In this document: positions 8,942 through 17,393 of the stretch, piece after piece
Layout: every line of letters begins with the position of its first letter
Position numbering within the stretch: position 1 is the first letter of the stretch
From: Thiotrichales bacterium
GTDB taxonomy: Bacteria > Pseudomonadota > Gammaproteobacteria > HK1
Length of the DNA stretch: 64,000 bases
Direction of reading: 5' to 3'
Assembly: GCA_026709935.1 (NCBI GenBank)
Contig: JAPOSC010000065.1
Span: forward strand, 124,001 to 188,000
Notes under the pieces: model-generated
Told to the model about the DNA's origin: nothing
Seen by the model: the letters and a program-made list of their open reading frames with translations, nothing else
The model's database searches: none
Position numbers and translations under genes: made by a program

Positions 8942-9574
8942 ATGCATCGGCTCGTACTCGGCTCACGCTCCTCGTCCCGGCGCCATCTGATGGAACGTCT
9001 CTCGATCCCGTTCCTCGTCGTGCCCCCGGACATCGATGAATCCCCCCTTGATGGCGAGATGCCCGATCGACTCGTCGGCCGCCTGTCGGAGCGCAAGGCC
9101 CGCGCAGTGGCCGAACGAGTGGGGACCGGGTTCGTCATCGGCTCCGACCAGGTCGCCCTGATCGACGACCTGATCCTCGGCAAGCCCGGTGGCCATGCGG
9201 AGAACGTCGCCCAGCTCACCAGAGCCAGCGGACGATGGCTCGAATTCCGTACCGGAGTCGTCGTGCTCGACACCGCGACTGGCCATCTCATGAGCGATGT
9301 CGTGCCGTTCGCGGTGAAATTCAGGACGCTGGCGGCAAGCGATATCGAGGCGTACGTGTCACGCGAACGCGCGTACGACTGTGCGGGCGGCTTCCGGGCC
9401 GAGTCCCTCGGTTGCACCCTGTTCGAGCGCATGCGTGGAGACGATCCCACGGCGTTGCTCGGGCTCCCCATGATTCGGCTGTGCGAGATGCTGCGCTCGA
9501 TGGGTCTCGACGTGCTGCGCACGCCGGGAGACGCGATCGACCGTTCCGGGGTCCGCGCGCCGGAGCAGTGCTGA
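8942..9574 (+). CDS. yceF: Maf/YceF-type nucleotide pyrophosphatase (m7GTP type)
   Basis: House-cleaning enzyme that hydrolyses modified nucleoside triphosphates; YceF of E. coli prefers m7GTP. The 210-residue product has LGSRSSSRRHL at 5-15, IGSDQVALID, and the long YVSRERAYDCAGGFRAESLG...LFERMRGDDPTALLGLPMI block that aligns with YceF rather than with the YhdE (dTTP/UTP) subgroup. ATG 8942 is preferred to upstream ATGs because it begins directly with MHRLVLGSR. It is next to rluC and divergent from yceD-rpmF, unlike E. coli where it faces the same way as the rluC neighbourhood. Confidence 0.9.
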   Translation: MHRLVLGSRSSSRRHLMERLSIPFLVVPPDIDESPLDGEMPDRLVGRLSERKARAVAERVGTGFVIGSDQVALIDDLILGKPGGHAENVAQLTRASGRWLEFRTGVVVLDTATGHLMSDVVPFAVKFRTLAASDIEAYVSRERAYDCAGGFRAESLGCTLFERMRGDDPTALLGLPMIRLCEMLRSMGLDVLRTPGDAIDRSGVRAPEQC

Positions 9575-9757
9575 TGCGCCGCTGCGCAGGAACGAAGGTC
9601 CACCATTGCGGCGAAGCGGCCACAGCCATTCCTGTTCAGACGGAGCACGTCCTCGGAATCATCCCGAATGGCCGCGCTGGAAGTCCGAAACTCGTCACTA
9701 TCGCGCCGTTATCGCAACATGTGACGGCGGCCCGGCGGGAGTCGCTCAGGTATCCGG

Positions 9758-10729
9758 TCAGGCACCGATGACGGGAACATCGAGCCCCAGGGACTCCAGC
9801 ACTGCGGCCAGCTCGGGAGGCAACGGGGCCTCGAACGCCATCCGCCCTTCCGCGGTTCGTACCGCAATGGACGCCGCGTGCAGGAAGAGCCGCTTCAGGC
9901 CGTACGACCGCATCAGGCGGTTGAACTCGCGGTCGCCGTACTTCTCGTCGCCCGCCAGTGGCGCGTGCAGGTCCACCGCGTGCACCCGGATCTGGTGGGT
10001 GCGGCCAGTACGCGGATGCGCCGCGACCAGGCTGGCGATCGCGCTGGACCGAAGCGGAACGAACTCCGTCATCGACGGCTTCCCCCCGGCGTGGACACGC
10101 ACGACTCGTTCGCCGGTGCCGCGCTCGGTACGCAGCAGCGGTGACTCGCAGCGACGCCTTCGGGAGCCGAAGTCCCCGCGCACGAGCGCGAAGTAGCGCT
10201 TGCGCATCCGCTCGTGCCGCAGTGCTTCGTGGAGCGCCACAAGCACACTGCGCCGCTTGGCGACCAGAAGGCACCCCGAGGTATCACGGTCGATTCGGTG
10301 GACCAGCTCCATGCGTCCGGCACGGGGCCTGGCCGCACGCAGGCACTCGATGATGCCGAAGTCGACTCCGCTGCCACCATGCACCGCCCATCCGGCCGGC
10401 TTGTTCAGCACGATCAGCCCGTCGTCTTCGTGGAGGATCGCCCGCTCGATGGCCATCCGCCTCTCGCGGCTCGGCGCGGTGGGCGATCGGGTTTCGACCC
10501 GCCACACCGGAGGCACCCGCACGACATCGCCGGCCGCCAGCCGGTAGTGCTGTCGCACGCGGCCGCGGTTGACGCGAACCTCCCCGCGGCGCAGCAACCG
10601 GTAGATCCGGGAGCGCGGAACGCCCTTGAGCCGCAGCGCCAGGAAGTTGTCGATACGCTGACCGCATATCGATTCGTCGATGACGATCTTCTGCGCGGCT
10701 TCCCGTCGCGATCCCTGCGCTGCACTCAT
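9758..10729 (-). CDS. rluC: 23S rRNA pseudouridine synthase RluC
   Basis: Converts specific 23S rRNA uridines (955, 2504, 2580 in E. coli) to pseudouridine. The 323-residue protein has an N-terminal S4 RNA-binding domain (ICGQRIDNFL...RRGEVRVNRGR, about 18-60) and the catalytic RluA-type motif HRIDRDTSGCLLVAK at about 145-159, whose second Asp is the catalytic residue. The C-terminal part holds AHPRTGRTHQIRVH. It is divergent from rne, as in E. coli, which supports the RluC rather than RluD assignment. Confidence 0.93.
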   Translation of the reverse strand: MSAAQGSRREAAQKIVIDESICGQRIDNFLALRLKGVPRSRIYRLLRRGEVRVNRGRVRQHYRLAAGDVVRVPPVWRVETRSPTAPSRERRMAIERAILHEDDGLIVLNKPAGWAVHGGSGVDFGIIECLRAARPRAGRMELVHRIDRDTSGCLLVAKRRSVLVALHEALRHERMRKRYFALVRGDFGSRRRRCESPLLRTERGTGERVVRVHAGGKPSMTEFVPLRSSAIASLVAAHPRTGRTHQIRVHAVDLHAPLAGDEKYGDREFNRLMRSYGLKRLFLHAASIAVRTAEGRMAFEAPLPPELAAVLESLGLDVPVIGA

Positions 10730-10789
10730 CGGGTCATGGTAGTGGCCATGCTGGTGGCGGTGGTAGCAGTGTGGCCCGTCGGGAAGTCA

Positions 10790-10798
10790 TGATATATT
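10790..10798 (+). promoter_or_regulatory. Candidate extended -10 promoter for rne
   Basis: TG-A-TATATT: the TGn extension (10790-10792) followed by TATATT (10793-10798), 5 of 6 to the -10 consensus. The -35 region is poor, which is usual for extended -10 promoters. It would give an rne 5' leader of roughly 525 bases. Confidence 0.5.
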
Positions 10799-11207
10799 CG
10801 CCGCGGCTGGAGGGTGTTCGTCCTGTCCGGGGCCGATGAAGTTCAAGGCCGGGAATTCGGAGACCGGAGAGGTTCCAGGACAGGACGAGCCGAGGTCCAG
10901 CTCACGAATCCACGACGCGACGCCGGTCATCGACGGCGGAGCGGTGAAGAGATCAGCAAGACGAAGTACATGCAGGCCGGCCGGGCGATCAGATCGACCC
11001 GACCCACAAAGATTCGATGCGCACGCACGCTCGGACTCCGGAGCAACGTTTTCCACCAGACATTTCGCGGTAGATCGTCAACGAACTTGGATACATCCCG
11101 CGAACCGGCTTCCAATGGAGGCTGGAGACCCATGATGGCGGCGTGCCGTATCTTCAGGGCGGTCGATTGGCCGTGATGGTCTGCTGCTTCATCTGAGCCG
11201 AGCGACT

Positions 11208-11223
11208 CGAGGCCCGGGCCTCG
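11208..11223. repeat. Perfect GC palindrome in the rne leader
   Basis: Sixteen bases CGAGGCCCGGGCCTCG reading the same on both strands, about 110 bases before the rne start codon. It could fold as a short hairpin in the leader RNA or be a protein site. No known motif is recognised. Confidence 0.5.
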
Positions 11224-11332
11224 GGGGGCGTTTCGCCAATGCCCGGGGCGTGCTTGTGCGATCTCTCCCCTCCCACCTTCATTCCGGCGCAACCCACCGC
11301 GACGCGACCGTCGCATACGCTCGGAACGAACA

Positions 11333-14005
11333 ATGAAAAGAATGTTGGTCAACGCCACCCAGCCCGAAGAGTGTCGGGTCGCGATGGTGGACGGTCAGTT
11401 TCTCTACAACCTCGACATCGAGGTGGCGGCGCGCAGCCAGCGCAAGGCGAGTATCTACAAGGCGAAGATCACGCGGGTCGAGCCCAGTCTGGAGGCAGCC
11501 TTCGTCGACTATGGAGCCGAACGGCATGGCTTCCTGCCCTTCAAGGAAGTAGCGCGCGAGTTCTACGCCGACACGACCAGCGAATCGGGTCAATCCCCAA
11601 CGGTGAGGGACGCCCTCGCGGAAGGGCAAGAGCTTCTGGTGCAGGTGGAGAAGGAAGAGCGCGGCAAGAAGGGGGCGGCGCTCACCACGTTTCCGAGCCT
11701 GGCCGGGCGTTATCTCGTCCTCATGCCCAACAACCCGCGGGCTGGCGGCATCTCGCGTCGTATCGAAGGCGAGGAGCGCGCGGCGCTGCGCGAGGCGCTG
11801 AGCGCGCTCGAAGTACCCGCCGGCATGGGACTCATCGTACGTACCGCCGGGGTCGGGAAGTCCCGGGAGGATCTGCAGTGGGATCTCGACTACCTGCTCA
11901 AGCTGTGGGGAGCCGTCGAGACGGCGGCGAACGAGCGGTCGGGACCGTTTCTCGTCTACCAGGAAAGCGATGTCATCATTCGCGCGATCCGCGACTACTT
12001 CAACAAGGACGTGAACGAGATCCTCGTCGATGACGAGAAGGTCTACGAGCAGGCCCGGGACTTCATCACCCAGGTGATCCCCGAGAGCGCCGATCGGGTC
12101 CGGTACTACGATAGCCAGGTGCCTCTGTTCAGTCGTTTCCAGATAGAGAGCCAGATCGAATCCGCGTTCTCTCACTCCGTACGACTTCCCTCCGGCGGCA
12201 GTCTGGTCATCGACCACACCGAGGCGCTGGTGAGCATCGACGTGAACTCTGCGAAGGCCACCAAGGGAAGCGACATCGAGGAAACCGCCCTCAACACCAA
12301 TCTGGAGGCGGCCGACGAAGTCGCTCGCCAGTTGCGGCTGCGCGATGTGGGCGGACTGATCGTCATCGACTTCATCGACATGGCTCCGGCCCGCAATCAG
12401 CGTGAAGTGGAGAGCCGGCTGCGAGATGCGCTGAGGCAGGATCGAGCGCGGGTCCAGCTCGGACGCATCTCGCGTTTCGGGCTTCTTGAGATGTCACGCC
12501 AGCGGCTGCGTCCATCCCTCGGAGAGTCGAGCCTGCAAACGTGCCCGACCTGCAAGGGTCGAGGTTTCGTTCGCGGTCCGGAATCCCTTGCGCTGTCGAT
12601 ACTGCGGATCGTCCAGGAAGAAGCGATGAAGGACCTGACGGGCCGGATCGTCGCCCGGCTTCCGATCGAGGTCGCGACCTTCCTCCTGAACGAGAAGCGT
12701 GCGGATGTCTCCGAAATCGAGAAGCGAACGCAGGTACAGGTCATCCTGGTCCCCGATCCGTCGATGACGCTCCCGAACTACGAAGTGAAGCGCGTACGCG
12801 AGGAAGATGAACTCAATGATGCGACTCGCGATGCGAGCTACGAGCTGACCGCCGCAGTCGACATCACCTCGACCTTCTCGATGGGGACCACTGCGCAACC
12901 CGACGAACCGGCGGTCAGAGCCGTACCTCCGTCGGCTCCCCCTCCGAGCCAGCCGACACCCTCGGCCGATTCGACGGCAAGAATCGGATTGCTCGCCCGG
13001 CTCCGGACGTGGTTGTTCGGTGAACGTCCCGCACCGGCTCGGGTTCCCTCCCGGCCGCAGGGGCCATCGCGACAGGGGCGCCATGGCACCCGCCGCAACG
13101 GGAACGAACGCGGCCGGGGTGGCAGCTCCGAATCCCGTCGTCGAGGCGGGACACAGCGGCGTACCGAGAACCGCTCGCACCACGACCAAAGTAATGGCCC
13201 GAGTAATGGCCAAAATCATGGGCAGAGTCACGACGAGAGCCGACGACGCAGCACATCGCGCCCCTCCCGAGCGGCGGAGGGGGAGACGACGAGCACACGC
13301 GACAATGCGCCATCCGAGGAGTCGGTCCGGCCCGGGGGCGAGACTGCGTCACGCGGGACGAGACGAGGCTCGCGGCGCGGGAGACGTGGAGGATCTCGTG
13401 GCCGCGGTCGGGACGGTGCGCGGGCTACTTCCAGTGGCGCCGAAATCGACGGGAGCGGGGTCGAGACGCCGGCCGACGCAGCCTCTCCGGCGCAATCCGG
13501 TCCGCAAGCCGAGACCCGAAACGGCGCGACCCCTTCCGCGCAATCCGGCCCGCAAGTCGAAACGCGAACCGGTGCCGCCACCCCGGCGCCGCCCGCCCCG
13601 CAAACCGACGAGCAGATCGATGCCGCCGCCCCAGCGCCATCCGGCCCGCAAACCGAGGAGCAAACCGGCACCGTCGCCCCGACGCGGCCCAGCCCGCAAA
13701 CCGAGAAGCAAACCGGCTCAGTCACCCCGGTGCCGTCCGGCCCCGGCTCAGTCACGCTGACGCCATCCGGCTTCGATTTGGTCAAAGCGCCGCCGTCCGG
13801 CCCCCAGGCGAATCCGACCGGGGACTCCGACGCTTCCGAGTTCGCCGGGCGGTCAACGCCGAAGAGATCTCGTGGACGTGGCAGGACGGACGCACGGCCG
13901 AGCCCTGACTCGCTTTCGAAGGAGGACGATACACCTTCGGCCGGGAACCCGAGCCCACTGCCGCCGGAAGCGACCCCGTCGAGCCCGAAACCCGCCGACA
14001 ACTGA
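11333..14005 (+). CDS. rne: Ribonuclease E
   Basis: Endoribonuclease that starts mRNA decay and processes rRNA and tRNA, and scaffolds the degradosome. The 890-residue protein has the S1 domain (about 38-120), the DNase-I-like catalytic domain with D303 ([10 protein letters not shown]) and D346 (VIDFIDM), and the zinc-link C404/C407 (CPTCKGRG); all four residues fall at exactly the E. coli positions. The C-terminal half (from about 510) is disordered and shorter than in E. coli: it has Arg/Gly-rich RNA-binding stretches ([11 protein letters not shown]) and a tandem Pro/Gln/Thr-rich repeat at about 720-800. The length and zinc-link plus arginine-rich tail favour RNase E over RNase G. Confidence 0.96.
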   Translation: MKRMLVNATQPEECRVAMVDGQFLYNLDIEVAARSQRKASIYKAKITRVEPSLEAAFVDYGAERHGFLPFKEVAREFYADTTSESGQSPTVRDALAEGQELLVQVEKEERGKKGAALTTFPSLAGRYLVLMPNNPRAGGISRRIEGEERAALREALSALEVPAGMGLIVRTAGVGKSREDLQWDLDYLLKLWGAVETAANERSGPFLVYQESDVIIRAIRDYFNKDVNEILVDDEKVYEQARDFITQVIPESADRVRYYDSQVPLFSRFQIESQIESAFSHSVRLPSGGSLVIDHTEALVSIDVNSAKATKGSDIEETALNTNLEAADEVARQLRLRDVGGLIVIDFIDMAPARNQREVESRLRDALRQDRARVQLGRISRFGLLEMSRQRLRPSLGESSLQTCPTCKGRGFVRGPESLALSILRIVQEEAMKDLTGRIVARLPIEVATFLLNEKRADVSEIEKRTQVQVILVPDPSMTLPNYEVKRVREEDELNDATRDASYELTAAVDITSTFSMGTTAQPDEPAVRAVPPSAPPPSQPTPSADSTARIGLLARLRTWLFGERPAPARVPSRPQGPSRQGRHGTRRNGNERGRGGSSESRRRGGTQRRTENRSHHDQSNGPSNGQNHGQSHDESRRRSTSRPSRAAEGETTSTRDNAPSEESVRPGGETASRGTRRGSRRGRRGGSRGRGRDGARATSSGAEIDGSGVETPADAASPAQSGPQAETRNGATPSAQSGPQVETRTGAATPAPPAPQTDEQIDAAAPAPSGPQTEEQTGTVAPTRPSPQTEKQTGSVTPVPSGPGSVTLTPSGFDLVKAPPSGPQANPTGDSDASEFAGRSTPKRSRGRGRTDARPSPDSLSKEDDTPSAGNPSPLPPEATPSSPKPADN
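13490..13740 (+). repeat. Tandem 16-17-codon repeats in the RNase E C-terminal region
   Basis: Five degenerate units of 48-51 bases encode variants of (A/P)xSGPQxExxxGxxxP, for example [33 protein letters not shown] and [16 protein letters not shown]. They lie in the predicted disordered part of RNase E, after the Arg-rich segment. Copy number is likely to vary between strains. Confidence 0.75.
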
Positions 14006-14051
14006 TGTCATGCGGACGGCGGGCGGGGTTGAAACCACTCGATCGTCAGAT

Positions 14052-14079
14052 GTCGGATTGTGCCTTCGGCCAATCCGAC
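14052..14079. terminator. Hairpin between convergent rne and recO
   Basis: Perfect 9-bp arms GTCGGATTG (14052-14060) and CAATCCGAC (14071-14079) around a 10-base centre that can add GCC/GGC pairs. It sits in the 120-base gap between the two convergent stops and could end transcription in both directions, but no T-run follows on either side. Confidence 0.4.
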
Positions 14080-14125
14080 CTGAGAGGTTGCAGAGCTGTG
14101 TCAACCAAACCCCGAAGCGTGCCGC

Positions 14126-14836
14126 TCACCGCCTCCACAAACTTCTGGAGGCAAAGCCACGACCACCGCAATGCTCGTCGATAATCGATCGAAGCAGCCG
14201 CCTGGCCTCCCTGAGCGCCCGGCGGCCGGCAAGATCTTCGCGAGCGAGAGCCAGAAGGGTCGTCCCGCTCACGCGCACGCCGGAGTCCGCTCCATCCGAC
14301 CAGGGTTCCGGTCCGGCATGCGTTGTGTACCGATAACTGGCGTCCGGCTCGATAGCGAGACCGGACCGGACCTCGCGCTCAAGCTCCAGGGCGTAACCGG
14401 CGGCCTGGAGAAGGCGCTTCTCGAAGACGCGGAGTACCGGCTCCGGATCGTTGCCCTGCGAAATCTCGTCGAGGGCCGCACGGTAGTGGTCGAACAGCGT
14501 CGGCTCGGGGTCGTGGCGGTGAAGGAAGCGTAGCACCAGCTCATTGAGATAGAACCCGATGACCAGGGCGGAGCCGGCGGGCGGCAGGACGATACCCCCG
14601 GTTTCGGCTCCGGTCAGGGTCGCGAGCTCACCCCGGCTGCGCCACGACAGCAACAGGGGTACGAACGGCTGGAGCAGACCGCGCATTCTCGATTTCGGGC
14701 GCCGAGCGCCGCGAGCAACCATCCCGAAGCGACCATGGCCTCGGCTGAACGTCTCGACGAGCAGGCTCGTTTCCCGCCAGGATCGAGCGTGGAGCACGAA
14801 GGCCGGCTCCAGATCGACACGTTCGAGGGTGCTCAT
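14126..14836 (-). CDS. recO: DNA repair protein RecO
   Basis: Recombination mediator that helps load RecA on SSB-coated DNA with RecR. The 236-residue protein has the N-terminal OB fold (EPAFVLHARSWRETSLLVETFSRGHGRFGMVARGARRPKSR, in family position) and the helical region with YLNELVLRFL. Zinc cysteines found in some RecO proteins are absent. It is the last gene of lepB-rnc-era-recO; the pdxJ-acpS genes that follow in E. coli are replaced by the convergent rne gene. The spacer from era is 120 bases and holds a long hairpin. Confidence 0.93.
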   Translation of the reverse strand: MSTLERVDLEPAFVLHARSWRETSLLVETFSRGHGRFGMVARGARRPKSRMRGLLQPFVPLLLSWRSRGELATLTGAETGGIVLPPAGSALVIGFYLNELVLRFLHRHDPEPTLFDHYRAALDEISQGNDPEPVLRVFEKRLLQAAGYALELEREVRSGLAIEPDASYRYTTHAGPEPWSDGADSGVRVSGTTLLALAREDLAGRRALREARRLLRSIIDEHCGGRGFASRSLWRR

Positions 14837-14867
14837 GACGTGCCCCGGGGCCCTTCCGCCGACCCCG

Positions 14868-14949
14868 GCCTGAAAAATTCCTCGACTCGCGCAGGGAAAA
14901 CAGCGAGATCCGCACCCTCCGCGGTGAGTCGGGGGAATTTTCGGGTCAG
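14868..14949 (-). repeat. Long imperfect inverted repeat between era and recO
   Basis: On the minus strand the arm at 14925-14949 (containing CCTGA...AAAATTCC...CGACTC) pairs with the arm at 14868-14887 (GAGTCG...GGAATTTT...TCAGG). By hand it gives about 19 base pairs with one mismatch and two bulges, and the 37-base centre can form a further GC stem. There is no T-run after it. It may be an RNA processing or attenuation structure within the rnc-era-recO transcript, or a decayed miniature inverted-repeat element. Confidence 0.6.
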
Positions 14950-14956
14950 GATCATG

Positions 14957-15871
14957 CTACTCGGCAAGGCCGAGCCCGCGAAGCGCATGTTCGTCGTCCG
15001 ACCACCCCTCCCTTACCTTGACCCAGACCTCCAGATGGATCGGGCGTCCGAGCATGCGGGCGATGTCCCGGCGGGCGGCGCTCCCCGCTTGCTTGAGTCG
15101 TCCGCCGCCGTGACCGATGACGATGGCCTTGTGCTGATTGCGCTCCACGAGCACCAGGGCGTTGATTACGGTCCGACCCTCCACCTCGACGAAACGTTCA
15201 ATCTCCACGGTGAGGCGGTGAGGCAGCTCCTGGCCAAGCCGGCGGATGAGTTTCTCGCGCACGATCTCAGCGGCGAGGAACGCCTCGCTCCGATCCGTGA
15301 AATGGTCTTGCGGGAACGCGGGCGGACCGGCGGGCAGGTGGGCCTCGACGACCTCCCGGAGCCGCTCCAGGTTTTCTCCGGTCCGGGCGCAGACCGGCAC
15401 CGCGGCCGCGAAGTCGTACCGTCGGTTCGTGTCCGCGAGCACGGGAAGGACGGCCTCGCGACGCCTTACGCGGTCGATCTTGTTCAGCACAAGGACCAAC
15501 GGCGCCGCTTCCCCGCCGATCCGGGCGACTCGGCCGACCCGGGCGAGGACGCGATCATCGTCGTTCACCCAGCCCGACGCCTCGACGACCATCAGTACGA
15601 GGTCGACGCCGATCAGTGCCCTCGATGCGGTCCGGTTCATGGCCCGGTTGAGGGCGCGCCGGTGCCTCGCGTGGATGCCCGGAGTGTCGACGAAAACGAT
15701 CTGCGACGCATCGCCGGTCGCGATTCCCAGGATCCGGTGGCGAGTGGTCTGCGGCCGGTTGGACGTGATGCTGAGTTTCTGGCCCACCATCGCGTTGACG
15801 AGCGTGGATTTCCCCACGTTGGGTCGCCCGACCACGGCCACGAACCCGCAGCGATGATCGGGCTCAGCCAT
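14957..15871 (-). CDS. era: GTPase Era
   Basis: Essential GTPase that binds the 3' end of 16S rRNA and guides 30S maturation. The 304-residue product has G1 GRPNVGKS at 15-22, G3 DTPGIH, G4 NKID, and a C-terminal KH domain (VIGHGGGRLK...LEVWVKVREGW). The G5 motif reads CARTGENL rather than the usual SAxTGxN. ATG 15871 is chosen because the protein then begins MAEPDHRCGFVAVVG; it overlaps the rnc stop by 8 bases, as is common for rnc-era. A frame extension further upstream is a shadow of rnc. Confidence 0.95.
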   Translation of the reverse strand: MAEPDHRCGFVAVVGRPNVGKSTLVNAMVGQKLSITSNRPQTTRHRILGIATGDASQIVFVDTPGIHARHRRALNRAMNRTASRALIGVDLVLMVVEASGWVNDDDRVLARVGRVARIGGEAAPLVLVLNKIDRVRRREAVLPVLADTNRRYDFAAAVPVCARTGENLERLREVVEAHLPAGPPAFPQDHFTDRSEAFLAAEIVREKLIRRLGQELPHRLTVEIERFVEVEGRTVINALVLVERNQHKAIVIGHGGGRLKQAGSAARRDIARMLGRPIHLEVWVKVREGWSDDEHALRGLGLAE

Positions 15872-16574
15872 CGGTTTCATCGAGAATGGCCATGACGCGC
15901 ATCGCCGCGTCCTGCTCGGCGCGTCTGCGGCTCGATCCGGTCCCGATCGTCTCGCCATCGATGCCTTCGACCCGACAGCCCATGGTGAACAACCGCCGAT
16001 GGGCGGCACCCTCGACTTCCACGATCCGATAGGTCGGCAATGGCTTCGCCCGTGCCTGCAGAAGCTCCTGAAGGCGCGTCTTCGCGTCCTTGCCCCCGTC
16101 GTCGAGTGACGCCGCTTCGAACCACTCCCGAAGCAGCGTCCGCACGCGGTCCCGGCACGTCGTGATGTCCGAATCGAGATAGAGGGCTCCGACGATGGCT
16201 TCGAAGGCGTCGGCGAGAATCGAGTCGCGCTCTCGCCCGCCGGTCTTGCGCTCGCCCGCGCCCAACACCAGCGCGTCGCCGACGCCGAGCTGACGCGCCG
16301 CGCCGGCGAGGCTCTCGCGCCGAACGACCCGGGCGCGCAGACGCGTGAGCTTGCCTTCCGACCCGTCGGGGTGTACGTCGTACAGGTATTCGGCGACGAG
16401 GAAGGTCAGGATCGCATCACCGAGAAACTCGAGCCGCTCGTTGTTGCGGATGCCGGCGCTGCGATGCGTCAGGGCGCGGACGAGCAGTCCCGGTTCGTCG
16501 AACGAGTGGCCGAGCCGCGCCTCGAGCCGTCGCTGGATCGCATTCACCACGCAAGTGCCGGCGCAGGCCGGCAT
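15864..16574 (-). CDS. rnc: Ribonuclease III
   Basis: Cleaves double-stranded RNA, including the rRNA precursor. The 236-residue protein has the RNase III signature NERLEFLGD at 45-53, the second acidic site in DSILADAFEAIVGALYLD, and a C-terminal double-stranded RNA-binding domain (DAKTRLQELLQ...SSRRRAEQDAAMRVM). GTG codons at residues 9-10 are alternative starts. It is 6 bases downstream of lepB and overlaps era by 8. Confidence 0.95.
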   Translation of the reverse strand: MPACAGTCVVNAIQRRLEARLGHSFDEPGLLVRALTHRSAGIRNNERLEFLGDAILTFLVAEYLYDVHPDGSEGKLTRLRARVVRRESLAGAARQLGVGDALVLGAGERKTGGRERDSILADAFEAIVGALYLDSDITTCRDRVRTLLREWFEAASLDDGGKDAKTRLQELLQARAKPLPTYRIVEVEGAAHRRLFTMGCRVEGIDGETIGTGSSRRRAEQDAAMRVMAILDETDG

Positions 16575-16580
16575 CGTGTC

Positions 16581-17387
16581 TCAGTCGATGGACTTGCCAA
16601 TCCGCTTCCAGTCGATTCCGTGCCCGAAATCCCAGTTCATCCAGATGCGAAACGCCTTGCCGATAAGCAGATCTTCCGAGACCGTTCCCCAGTATCGGCT
16701 GTCGCGGCTGTTGTCCCGATTGTCACCCAGCATGAAGTAGTGGCCCTCCGGCACCACCGTCTCGCCCTGAATGGAACGGGCCCCCGGCTGCACGAGGATT
16801 TTGTGGGTGGCTTCGGTGAGCTGCTCCGTCCTGAGACTCGCCCCGCTCATCCCCGCTCCGGACCCGAAGCCGATGTAGCGCCCGACCGGACTCTGATCCA
16901 TCGGCTCGTCGTTTACGTACAGGACTTTGTCATAGTAGCCAATCCGATCGCCGGGCACTCCCACCACCCGCTTGATGAAGGGAGTGGTGGGGTCGTTCGG
17001 AAACCGGAAAACGACGACATCGCCCCGCTCGGGCAGACCGATGTCCACGATCTTGGTGTCGACCACCGGCAGTCGGATGCCGTAGCCGAACTTGTTGACG
17101 AGGATGAAATCCCCGGTCAACAGCGTCGGCATCATCGAGTTCGACGGAATGCGAAAGGGCTCCACGATGAATGAACGCAGCACCAGGACGATCAGGAACA
17201 CCGGAAAGAAAGACTTCGAGTACTCGACGATACGCGACGGCGGCGCGACGACCACATTCTGCGAGGCGCCCTCGGCCCGGCGGGCCGCGGCTCTGCGACG
17301 AGGTGCGAGCACCACGACGTCGAGCGCCCATATGATGCCGGTGGCGAACACCAGCATCACGATCAGGGTCGGGAAATCGAATTTCAC
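16581..17387 (-). CDS. lepB: Signal peptidase I
   Basis: Membrane serine protease that removes signal peptides from exported proteins. The 268-residue protein has membrane segments at about 8-28 and 59-77, the nucleophile S84 in PSNSMMPT, the general base K139 in FIKRVVG, and the GDNRDNSRDSRYWG box. Its start is only 6 bases after the mucD stop. In many gammaproteobacteria lepA lies immediately upstream of lepB; that gene is missing here and mucD takes its place. Confidence 0.96.
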   Translation of the reverse strand: MKFDFPTLIVMLVFATGIIWALDVVVLAPRRRAAARRAEGASQNVVVAPPSRIVEYSKSFFPVFLIVLVLRSFIVEPFRIPSNSMMPTLLTGDFILVNKFGYGIRLPVVDTKIVDIGLPERGDVVVFRFPNDPTTPFIKRVVGVPGDRIGYYDKVLYVNDEPMDQSPVGRYIGFGSGAGMSGASLRTEQLTEATHKILVQPGARSIQGETVVPEGHYFMLGDNRDNSRDSRYWGTVSEDLLIGKAFRIWMNWDFGHGIDWKRIGKSID

Positions 17388-17393
17388 TCGGGG

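Larger units (their letters stand above)
10730..11332. other. Divergent region rluC / rne and rne leader (603 bases)
   Basis: No coding gene is supported. It holds an extended -10 promoter for rne at its left end, so the rne transcript would carry a leader of more than 500 bases. A perfect 16-base GC palindrome lies at 11208-11223. Long structured leaders that mediate feedback control of rne are known in enterobacteria; this one shows no sequence match I can recall. Confidence 0.5.
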
